A stretch of DNA of 30,884 bases from contig JAEWTE010000008.1 of assembly GCA_023459655.1 (NCBI GenBank), forward strand, positions 1 through 30,884. The letters run 5' to 3'. The notes below the pieces were generated by a model, which saw only the letters and a list, made by a program, of their open reading frames with translations, had not been told where the DNA came from and made no database searches. A program made the translations under genes and the position numbers. The DNA is from Candidatus Parcubacteria bacterium. Lineage in GTDB: Bacteria > Patescibacteriota > Patescibacteriia > Patescibacteriales > Patescibacteriaceae. This document shows positions 25,092-30,884 of the stretch, piece by piece (the stretch's first letter is position 1; each line of letters begins with the position of its first letter).

Positions 25092-25442
25092 CTAATTAAT
25101 GATCAGGCGCTTAAGCATACCATCGCGCAAACGATTGGCCGGCAGCATCTGTTTAACAGCTCGCCGTAAAACTTGATCTGGCTGACTGGCCTGCAGATCA
25201 CTCATCTTGAGGGTCTTAAGACCACCCGGATAACCGCTATGGCGATAATAATTTTTTTGTTCAAGTTTTTTGCCGGTAAAAACAACTTGACGAATATTAC
25301 TAATATAAACCACATCTCCTTCATCAAGATGGGGTTGATAGGTGGCTTTATTTTTACCACGCAGTAACGTAGCCACCTGAGTGGCTAAACGACCAATAGC
25401 TTGGCCGGTAGCATCAATTTTATGAATTTCTCGATCAATCAT
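25092..25442 (-). CDS. rplM: 50S ribosomal protein L13
   Basis: 116 residues against about 142 in E. coli. The core is clear: HKIDATGQAIGRLATQVATLLRG, then DVVYISNIRQVVFTGKK, YYRHSGYPGGLK and the closing motif AVKQMLPANRLRDGMLKRL (each quoted separately). The C terminus stops soon after that motif, and the N terminus is a little shorter than usual. L13 assembles early on 23S rRNA. The rplM-rpsI pair is the standard arrangement, here appended to the alpha operon 9 nt after rplQ. Confidence 0.95.
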   Translation of the reverse strand: MIDREIHKIDATGQAIGRLATQVATLLRGKNKATYQPHLDEGDVVYISNIRQVVFTGKKLEQKNYYRHSGYPGGLKTLKMSDLQASQPDQVLRRAVKQMLPANRLRDGMLKRLIIN

Positions 25443-25451
25443 AAACAGAAA

Positions 25452-25799
25452 TTAAACTAATTCAAGACGAGCTTGTTCAGCGCCATCGCCTTGACGAGGC
25501 CCTAAATTAATAATACGAGTATAGCCACCATTTCTAGCCTGATACCGCTCAGCCAAACTCAAAGCTTGGGTAACCGCTTCTTTTTGAGGTAAGCTAGCTA
25601 ATAGACTACGCCGAGCAGTCAAATCACCGGCCTTAGCTATAGTTAAAAAATGCTCAACCATTGGCTGAACCGCCTTTGCTTTGGCTTTAGTAGTAACAAC
25701 AAATTCGTGCATCAAAACGCTAGACGCTAAATTTCTTAACATCATTTCGCGCGGCCCTTTCAATCGACCCAAGATTACACCTTGATTTCTGTGACGCAT
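25452..25799 (-). CDS. rplQ: 50S ribosomal protein L17
   Basis: 115 residues, normal. It begins MRHRNQGVILGRLKGPREMM, in place of the common MRHRK-x2-LGR start, and contains LRNLASSVLMHEFVVTTKAK and GGYTRIINLGPRQGDGAEQA, both diagnostic. It follows rpoA as usual. The start is one of the few with a visible ribosome-binding site: AAGGA lies about 10 nt before the ATG. Confidence 0.96.
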   Translation of the reverse strand: MRHRNQGVILGRLKGPREMMLRNLASSVLMHEFVVTTKAKAKAVQPMVEHFLTIAKAGDLTARRSLLASLPQKEAVTQALSLAERYQARNGGYTRIINLGPRQGDGAEQARLELV

Positions 25800-25824
25800 A
25801 CAATATCCTTAAAAAACTCTTAAA

Positions 25825-26709
25825 CTATTTAGATTGGCTTTTAGCCTTTTTCTTAACTGGTTTGGTAGCCACTTCTTTTTTAGCAACCGACTTCTTAGCT
25901 GGCTGCTTAACAACCTTTTCTTTCTCAGCTTCAATTTCGATTTGAGTCTCAATAACTTCTGGATCAGCAATAATTTCAGTAGTATCATTTGTTTCAATCT
26001 GATCAGTTGAGACTGAATCTGAGGATAAATTGGCAATTGAAGTAAACTGATCAATTAAAATTTGATTAGCATCAATAAAGGCCTGTTTTGGAGTAATGGT
26101 ACCATCGGTTAAAATTCTTAAAATAAGCTTATCCCAGTTGACCATATTGCCAACTCGAACATTCTCTACACTCAATCCAGCGGCAATCACCGGTGTATAC
26201 ATTGAATCAATTTCAATATAACCAATTTCTTTCTTGACTTTTGGCCGATTTTCAACCATCTCATAGCCACGGCCATTACTGACAAAAATTTCCATGGTTA
26301 AAACAGCATCTGAGCTGGTTAAATTAGCCAAAACCAAGTCACTATTTATAATCTCAACTTGACTATTAGGAGTAATATCGGCGGCCGTAACCACTTTTTT
26401 ACCGCTAACATCTAAAGTTAATTTACAAATCTCTTCACTAAAAATTTGCAATCGTAATTTCTTTAGATTTAAAACAATCGCTAAAATATCTTCTTGAATC
26501 CCGGGCAAACCCATAAATTCATGTTCGGCTCCAGAAACCTTAACTCCAACTACAGCAGCACCTGGTAAAGATGACAACAAAACTCGGCGCAAAGCATTGC
26601 CGACAGTCGTGCCATAACCTGGGAAAAATGGTTCAACAATAATCAACTCTTCATTTAGTTGGCTGCCTGGCAAAACAGTCGTTTTTTGTGGTAAAGCAAT
26701 TTTTTCCAT
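25825..26709 (-). CDS. rpoA: DNA-directed RNA polymerase subunit alpha lacking the C-terminal domain
   Basis: 294 residues. The N-terminal dimerisation domain is complete (about 1-228): FFPGYGTTVGNALRRVLLSSLPG (28-50, in parts), LPGIQEDILAIVLNLK, and TDGTITPKQAFIDANQILID (201-220). After it comes a 65-residue tail, first acidic (about 229-262) and then lysine-rich (about 263-294, KKSVAKKEV and KPVKKKAKSQSK). The helix-hairpin-helix alpha-CTD, which contacts UP elements and activators in most bacteria, is not recognisable. The reading frame is open and ends cleanly 25 nt before rplQ, so this is not an obvious frameshift. The basic tail might bind DNA non-specifically. The gene's position between rpsD and rplQ is standard. 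Confidence 0.95.
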   Translation of the reverse strand: MEKIALPQKTTVLPGSQLNEELIIVEPFFPGYGTTVGNALRRVLLSSLPGAAVVGVKVSGAEHEFMGLPGIQEDILAIVLNLKKLRLQIFSEEICKLTLDVSGKKVVTAADITPNSQVEIINSDLVLANLTSSDAVLTMEIFVSNGRGYEMVENRPKVKKEIGYIEIDSMYTPVIAAGLSVENVRVGNMVNWDKLILRILTDGTITPKQAFIDANQILIDQFTSIANLSSDSVSTDQIETNDTTEIIADPEVIETQIEIEAEKEKVVKQPAKKSVAKKEVATKPVKKKAKSQSK

Positions 26710-26737
26710 AATAAAATGGTTAAATTTGAGCTAAAAA

Positions 26738-27373
26738 TTAGCGAGCGTAAAACTCAACAATCATTTGAGTATTAATATTCTTCTCTAGATCCTCTTTTTT
26801 TGGTTCATGTAAAATTTTAGCCTCCAAATCAGTAGCCTCTAAAAACAACCAACCTGGGGCTTGAAAATTCTTTTTTAATAATTTTTCACCCAAACCATTA
26901 AAAATCTTATTGCGACGCTGACTAGCCTTAACAGTAATAATATCACCCGGCTTAATTCGATAAGAAGGAATATCAACTCGTCGACCATTAACAGTAAAAT
27001 GAGCATGAGCCACTAATTGTCGTGCTTTGGAGCGAGAATCAGCAAAACCAGCTCGATAAACAGCATTATCTAAACGCATTTCTAGTAAGCGCAATAAATT
27101 TTCACCAGCATCACCAGCTTGTTTTTTAGCTGCTAAAAAAGTCAAATGAAATTGTTTTTCCAGCAAACCAAACATTCGCTTGGCCTTTTGTTTTTCACGC
27201 AATTGCAAGCTATATTCAGATTGACGTGGACGGCCTTTAGGACCATGAAAGCCTGGTGGAAAATTGCGACGAGATAGCGCGCATTTACTAGAACTGCAAC
27301 GCTCACCTTTGAGCATTAATTTCTCGCCTTCACGGCGACATAGTTTACAAGCGGCACCTAGATATTTGGACAT
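26738..27373 (-). CDS. rpsD: 30S ribosomal protein S4 (zinc-binding form)
   Basis: About 211 residues from the ATG at 27373. A TTG six codons upstream (27391) would add MFVIVC and is less likely. The N terminus carries a four-cysteine zinc site (CKLC, then ERCSSSKC), the C+ form of S4. The central S4 RNA-binding domain has RLDNAVYRAGFADSRSKARQ and LVAHAHFTVNGRRVDIPSY. The C terminus ends MIVEFYAR as in most S4 proteins. S4 nucleates 30S assembly and in many bacteria represses its own operon. Operon neighbours are rpsK and rpoA. Confidence 0.96.
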   Translation of the reverse strand: MSKYLGAACKLCRREGEKLMLKGERCSSSKCALSRRNFPPGFHGPKGRPRQSEYSLQLREKQKAKRMFGLLEKQFHLTFLAAKKQAGDAGENLLRLLEMRLDNAVYRAGFADSRSKARQLVAHAHFTVNGRRVDIPSYRIKPGDIITVKASQRRNKIFNGLGEKLLKKNFQAPGWLFLEATDLEAKILHEPKKEDLEKNINTQMIVEFYAR

Positions 27374-27394
27374 ACAAACAATTACAAACAATAA

Positions 27395-27949
27395 TTAGAC
27401 CCGTCTGGGTTTACGCTGGCGGCAACCATTGTGCGGCACCGGCGTCACATCTTTAATAGAAGTCACTACTAAACCATTAGCATTAAGCGCCCGAATAGCT
27501 GCTTCACGGCCAGTAGCTACACCGTTAACAAAAACACTAACATCAGTCAAACCCATCTCTTTAGCTCGCTCAACAGCAATTCTAGTAATAATTTGAGCGG
27601 CATAAGGTGTCGATTTTTTAGGACCCTTAAAACCGGCTAAACCGGCACTGGCCCAAGAAACTACGTCTCCGTTTTCATCGGTAATAGTAACAATAGTATT
27701 ATTATAGGTTGATTTGATATAAACATTACCAACCGTTAAAGTCCGTTCAACTTTACGGCGACGGCGTTTACCCTTAGTAACAGCTAAACGATTAGCCTTA
27801 GTTTTTTCCAATTTCTTTTTGATTTCTTCAGGCAATTCTTCCATAACCGGCCCGGTAGCCACCGCGGCTGGTTGATTAGCTGGAATAATTGGATCCGCTG
27901 CTATTTCAGGGGTGACCTGTTGATCAACGGTTTTTTGTTCGTCAGTCAT
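27395..27949 (-). CDS. rpsK: 30S ribosomal protein S11 with N-terminal extension
   Basis: 184 residues against about 129 in E. coli. The first 55-60 residues are an extra low-complexity, partly acidic segment ending in a basic run (KGKRRRRKVER). The S11 core starts at GNVYIKSTYNNTIVTITD and continues GDVVSWASAGLAGFKGPKKS. The C terminus DVTPVPHNGCRQRKPRRV is conserved. The usual GPGxGRE motif reads GVATGREAAIRAL here (143-155), a deviation in an otherwise near-universal loop. It sits between rpsM and rpsD as expected. Confidence 0.96.
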   Translation of the reverse strand: MTDEQKTVDQQVTPEIAADPIIPANQPAAVATGPVMEELPEEIKKKLEKTKANRLAVTKGKRRRRKVERTLTVGNVYIKSTYNNTIVTITDENGDVVSWASAGLAGFKGPKKSTPYAAQIITRIAVERAKEMGLTDVSVFVNGVATGREAAIRALNANGLVVTSIKDVTPVPHNGCRQRKPRRV

Positions 27950-27979
27950 AAATAAGACAACTACATTAATTACTGAATT

Positions 27980-28372
27980 CTAGGTCTTTTGACCAGTTAG
28001 CCGACGGCCAGAACCCATGGTTTGGCGACGATTGCCACGCACAGTTCGACTATTGGTTTTGGTTCTCTGACCATTACAAGGTAAATTACGGCTATGGCGA
28101 GCACCGCGATAAGAGCCAATATCTTTAAGGCGCTTAATGTTGCCGCTAACTTCACGTCGTAAATCACCCTCAACTCGCTCACTCTTCTCAATCAAAACTC
28201 TCAATTGGTTAGCCTGATCTTCACTAAGATCCTTGGTTCGAATACTTGAATCAACTTTAGCTTTAGTCAAAATATTCTGCGATTTAGTCAAACCAATACC
28301 ATAAATATAGGTTAAAGCTACTTCAATTCGTTTGTCATTGGGCAAAGTAACGCCCGCTATACGTATTACCAT
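27980..28372 (-). CDS. rpsM: 30S ribosomal protein S13
   Basis: 130 residues. Motifs: IRIAGVTLPNDKRIEVALTY with IYGIG, then LRREVSGNIKRLKDIGSYRG, ARHSRNLPCNGQRTKTNSRT, and a basic tail. S13 contacts the 50S subunit and P-site tRNA. The LPVRGQRT block common in bacteria is LPCNGQRT here. It lies 18 nt after rpmJ. Confidence 0.96.
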   Translation of the reverse strand: MVIRIAGVTLPNDKRIEVALTYIYGIGLTKSQNILTKAKVDSSIRTKDLSEDQANQLRVLIEKSERVEGDLRREVSGNIKRLKDIGSYRGARHSRNLPCNGQRTKTNSRTVRGNRRQTMGSGRRLTGQKT

Positions 28373-28390
28373 ATAAAATATAAATTATAA

Positions 28391-28504
28391 CTAACCCTGC
28401 CGCTGCTTATGCTTAGGGTTTTTACAAATAACCTGAACCCGATTAAATCGGCGGATTATTTTACAATCTTTACAGATTTTTTTTACAGAAGCTCTCACTT
28501 TCAT
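28391..28504 (-). CDS. rpmJ: 50S ribosomal protein L36
   Basis: 37 residues, translated by hand: MKVRASVKKICKDCKIIRRF, ending with NPKHKQRQG. The usual zinc ligands are present: CKDC (C11, C14), a third Cys (C27) in VICKNPKHK, and H32 in the same block. So it is the zinc-binding C+ form. Position between infA and rpsM is the standard order. It starts 16 nt after the infA stop. Confidence 0.96.
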   Translation of the reverse strand: MKVRASVKKICKDCKIIRRFNRVQVICKNPKHKQRQG

Positions 28505-28520
28505 ACTTGCTCTACATTAA

Positions 28521-28760
28521 TTAGAGACGGTAAATGACCCGCCCCTTGGTCAAGTCGTAAGGACTGATTTCTAAACGAACTCGATCACCAGGTGCTAAAC
28601 GAATCTTATTAATTCGCATTTTGCCTGACAAATGAGCTAATAATTCGTGGCCATTCTCCAGTTGGACTTTAAAAGTCAAACCAGGCATCAATTCCAAAAT
28701 TTCTCCTTCACATTCTAGAAAATTTTTGGAAGCATTGGTTTCGCTAACAGCTTTGGTCAT
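28521..28760 (-). CDS. infA: Translation initiation factor IF-1
   Basis: 79 residues, about seven more than usual at the N terminus (MTKAVSETNASKNF). The OB-fold motifs are clear: CEGEILELMPGLTFKVQLEN, GHELLAHLSGKMRINKIRL, and a C terminus YDLTKGRVIYR. It binds the 30S A site during initiation. It is the first gene of the ribosomal operon, downstream of a consensus promoter and a leader hairpin. The secY-adk-map genes that often precede it are not here; galE is. Confidence 0.97.
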   Translation of the reverse strand: MTKAVSETNASKNFLECEGEILELMPGLTFKVQLENGHELLAHLSGKMRINKIRLAPGDRVRLEISPYDLTKGRVIYRL

Positions 28761-28781
28761 TAATTATTTTTACTAACATAA

Positions 28782-28815
28782 AATAATTTATCAAGCCAGT
28801 CGCTGATAAATTATT
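28782..28815 (-). promoter_or_regulatory. Leader hairpin upstream of infA
   Basis: A perfect 12-bp inverted repeat, AATAATTTATCA (28782-28793) and TGATAAATTATT (28804-28815), with a 10-nt loop. It lies downstream of the promoter, so it is in the 5' leader of the ribosomal operon transcript. The stem has one G-C pair. It may be an attenuator or a binding site for an autoregulatory ribosomal protein. This function is inferred only from position. Confidence 0.6.
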
Positions 28816-28851
28816 ACTATGTCTAACTATTTAATTTGTAAATATAGTCCA

Positions 28852-28880
28852 ATTATAAGGGTAAAGCTAATATCTGTCAA
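28852..28880 (-). promoter_or_regulatory. Consensus promoter of the infA-rpsI operon
   Basis: Minus strand: TTGACA (-35, 28880-28875), exactly 17 nt, TATAAT (-10, 28857-28852). All twelve positions match the sigma-70 consensus. The predicted start near 28845 gives a leader of about 85 nt to the infA ATG. Confidence 0.85.
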
Positions 28881-28898
28881 GGGCTAGCAGTTAGACCA

Positions 28899-29906
28899 TT
28901 AAAATTGATAGCCATTAGGAAAATTTTTATACCAACAACCCAGACTAGCTAAACTATCAGTCAAGTTTTTAGCTGGTTGCCAACCAAGTACTTGTTTGGC
29001 CAAATTATTATCAGCATAAACCTGGGCATATTCACCTTGACGCAGCGGTGCCTCTCCTTTAACTAGTCGACAATTAAAATAATCTTCAACTGCCTGAACA
29101 ATTTCTTGAACACTGTAGCCACGACCATTGCCTAAATTAAAAATTCGACTATCACCGCCTTTTACTAAATAATTATAAGCGGCAGCATGGGCCGCCACTA
29201 AATCTTCGACATCAATATAATCACGAATCGGTGTGCCATCGGGCGTATCCACTCGACCACAAGTATAGGCAAACGGCTCAATATTTAAAGCACCACGAAC
29301 CGCATTTTGCATTAATAATTGACTAGGTTGTTTACTATCACCAATCATGCCCTGACGATCAGCCCCACAAACATTAAAATAGCGTAAAATAACATGGGGC
29401 AATTGATGTTGACAGCCATACCATTGAATCATTTTTTCAACCATCAACTTAGACTCACCATAAGGATTAGCCGGATTAGTTGGATGCTGTTCATCCATTG
29501 GTAAATATTGACTTTCACCATAAACGGCACAAGTTGATGAAAAAATCAGTGGCGGACAATTATGCTGACGCAACTGTTCCAATAAATTAAAACTGCCCAA
29601 AACATTATTGTGAAAATAAAGTTCAGGTTGCGACATTGATTCATCAACTAGACAAACAGCCGCAAAATGAAGAACACCATCAAAAATATAATGACTAAAA
29701 AGCTCAGCCAAATCAGCTGAGTTAGTTAAATCTCCTTGAACGAAAACTAAATCACCAAGCGACGATAAAATATCTAGAGATTGACGCCAACCGCGTGATA
29801 AATTATCAAATACCACAACCCGATAACCTTGGTTTAAAAATAATTTAACAGCATGTGAGCCAATATAGCCAGCTCCACCAGTAATTAAAATAGTTGCTTG
29901 ATTCAT
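28899..29906 (-). CDS. galE: UDP-glucose 4-epimerase (NAD-dependent sugar epimerase)
   Basis: 335 residues, normal for GalE. The NAD-binding motif is ILITGGAGYIGSHAVKLF at the N terminus. The catalytic residues are in FSSTCAVYGES (Ser/Thr) and NPYGESKLMVEK (the YxxxK pair). The segment ILRYFNVCGAD and PIRDYIDVEDL are typical of GalE rather than other extended SDR epimerases. It interconverts UDP-glucose and UDP-galactose and could feed the glycosyltransferases encoded between 17004 and 23279. It follows alaS by 4 nt and precedes the ribosomal operon promoter. Confidence 0.94.
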   Translation of the reverse strand: MNQATILITGGAGYIGSHAVKLFLNQGYRVVVFDNLSRGWRQSLDILSSLGDLVFVQGDLTNSADLAELFSHYIFDGVLHFAAVCLVDESMSQPELYFHNNVLGSFNLLEQLRQHNCPPLIFSSTCAVYGESQYLPMDEQHPTNPANPYGESKLMVEKMIQWYGCQHQLPHVILRYFNVCGADRQGMIGDSKQPSQLLMQNAVRGALNIEPFAYTCGRVDTPDGTPIRDYIDVEDLVAAHAAAYNYLVKGGDSRIFNLGNGRGYSVQEIVQAVEDYFNCRLVKGEAPLRQGEYAQVYADNNLAKQVLGWQPAKNLTDSLASLGCWYKNFPNGYQF

Positions 29907-29910
29907 TACC

Positions 29911-30884
29911 TTATTCTAATACCGCCTTAATTCGCCGAACACCAGCACTACTACTTTCTTCTTTAGTAATCCGAAAATGCCCCAACTCACCAGTTTTTTG
30001 AACATGAGGACCACCACAAATTTCTTGGCTAAACGGCTGATCATCGCCAATGGTATAAACTTTGACTCGTTGACCATATTTAGCCTCAAAAATACCCATC
30101 GCCCCTTGTTGGCGGGCTTGATCTAAAGACATCTCTTGACAATTAACTGATAAATCTAAATCGATTTGCTGATTAACAATATTTTCTACTTGATTAATTT
30201 GCTCAGCCGCTAATTTTTCCGGATAAGAAAAATCAAACCGCAAACGCTCAGCAGTAATATTGCTACCCCGCTGATAAACATCAGACCCAAGAACTTTCCG
30301 CAAAGCCTGCAATAGAAGATGAGCAGCCGTATGCAATCGAGTAGTAGTAATAGAGTCATCAGCTAAACCTCCTTTAAATTTACCAGCCGCCGCCGTTCTA
30401 GATAATGCTTGATGTTTAGCTAATTCAGTTTGAAAACCAATCTCATCAACTTGACAATCTGATTCACTGGCTAATTCTTGAGTCATTTCTAAAGGGAAAC
30501 CATAACTCTGATAAAGCATAAAGGCCTGGGCACCACTAATTGGCTGACCGGTTTCAATAAAGCGTTGTAATTCTTTAAGTCCACGATCCAGAGTAGCTCT
30601 AAATTTAATTATTTCTTGCTGAAATTCATTAATAATAAAAGCTTGTTTAGTAATCAATTCCGGATAGGCCTCTCCCATAATCTGAGTAATTGCTCTAGCA
30701 ACACCAACCAAAACCTCTTCAGCTGAGACCGGCCAACTATTAGCCAAACGCACCGCTCGACGAATCAGGCGGCGTAAAATATAACCCTGGTCTTTATTAC
30801 TAGGAGTAACCGCCTTTTCATCAGCTAATAAAAAAAGGCTAGCCCGAACATGATCAGCAATAATTCGTAATGGTCGAGGATTAT
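29911..30884 (-). CDS. alaS: Alanyl-tRNA synthetase, compact form (5' end outside window)
   Basis: The frame is open to the right edge. Reading in from the edge gives RIIADHVRASLFLLADEKAV and then GYILRRLIRRAVR, the end of the AlaRS aminoacylation core. A GTG at 30753 is internal and not the start. The editing domain is present with TRLHTAAHLLLQALRKVLG (HxxxH zinc ligands) and EICGGPHV (Cys and His). Two parts of standard AlaRS are missing. The beta-barrel subdomain that usually precedes HxxxH is replaced by a short linker (SRTAAAGKFKGGLADDS). The protein also ends at AGVRRIKAVLE, just after the editing domain, with no coiled coil or C-Ala domain. The stop is 4 nt before galE. The call is secure and the compact form fits a CPR genome. 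Confidence 0.95.
   Translation of the reverse strand, partial: NPRPLRIIADHVRASLFLLADEKAVTPSNKDQGYILRRLIRRAVRLANSWPVSAEEVLVGVARAITQIMGEAYPELITKQAFIINEFQQEIIKFRATLDRGLKELQRFIETGQPISGAQAFMLYQSYGFPLEMTQELASESDCQVDEIGFQTELAKHQALSRTAAAGKFKGGLADDSITTTRLHTAAHLLLQALRKVLGSDVYQRGSNITAERLRFDFSYPEKLAAEQINQVENIVNQQIDLDLSVNCQEMSLDQARQQGAMGIFEAKYGQRVKVYTIGDDQPFSQEICGGPHVQKTGELGHFRITKEESSSAGVRRIKAVLE

Noticed and set aside
25809..26054. Frameshift explaining the missing alpha-CTD; an 81-codon frame overlaps the rpoA tail
   Set aside because: The overlapping frame is a Leu/Lys-rich shadow of the repetitive tail and has no helix-hairpin-helix motif.
30751..30753. GTG at 30753 as the start of alaS
   Set aside because: The same frame continues to the window edge with conserved AlaRS sequence (RIIADH, GYILRRLIRRAVR).
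1..30884. UGA recoding to glycine or tryptophan, as in some CPR lineages
   Set aside because: TGA ends dus, the GT4 and the small GT2 gene at sensible positions, and no conserved gene has an internal TGA.
1..30884. CRISPR array, IS element, prophage or tRNA genes
   Set aside because: No regularly spaced repeats, transposase or integrase motifs, or tRNA-like folds were seen. The intergenic gaps are all shorter than 250 nt and are explained above.

Overview
This window reads as a chromosomal segment from a Candidate Phyla Radiation (Patescibacteria) bacterium. It is AT-rich, very compact and uses the standard code: TGA ends several genes, and no gene has an internal TGA. The CPR assignment is inferred from several features together. 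The translation proteins are short or unusual: a compact alanyl-tRNA synthetase, a 116-residue L13, and an RNA polymerase alpha with no recognisable C-terminal domain. There are TraG/VirD4-like ATPases carrying a fused or adjacent membrane-anchored N-terminal module, a sigma-region-4/HARE-type regulator, and small conserved proteins that I recognise as CPR-typical. I cannot name a class or genus. All genes except corA lie on the minus strand, so transcription runs from high to low coordinates.

Layout in direction of transcription. (1) 30884-28899: 3' part of alaS, then galE. (2) 28880-24532: a consensus promoter, a leader hairpin and the operon infA-rpmJ-rpsM-rpsK-rpsD-rpoA-rplQ-rplM-rpsI, closed by a strong intrinsic terminator. 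(3) 24488-23370: a stand-alone winged-HTH/phosphoribosyltransferase regulator with a 31-bp near-perfect dyad in its upstream region. (4) 23333-17004: a surface-polysaccharide operon with a Wzx-like flippase, GT4 and GT2 glycosyltransferases, a DUF192 protein, an O-antigen-ligase/polymerase-like protein and a WecA/TagO-type initiating transferase. (5) rplU, with its own promoter inside the end of tagO and its own terminator. (6) 16589-8087: the sigma4/HARE regulator, a split membrane module plus ATPase pair, a large membrane GT2, a 34-codon membrane mini-ORF, cysS and a dihydrouridine synthase. (7) corA on the plus strand, converging with dus and diverging from the last operon. (8) 7051-1: a 154-residue CPR protein, the fused membrane-module ATPase, a 220-residue CPR protein, a SpoT-like HD hydrolase, an EgtD-like methyltransferase and dnaX, which runs off the window.

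The most striking signal is the pair of paralogous secretion/pilus-type ATPase systems. In one, the membrane module and motor are a single 831-residue chain. In the other they are two adjacent genes, and the motor has gained a C-terminal zinc ribbon. Each system sits with CPR-specific proteins of unknown function. A second notable unit is the HTH-phosphoribosyltransferase gene with its own operator-like dyad. Genes abut with 2-13 nt gaps, several with the junction TAATTATG or TAAATTATG, and most starts I inspected lack a clear Shine-Dalgarno sequence.
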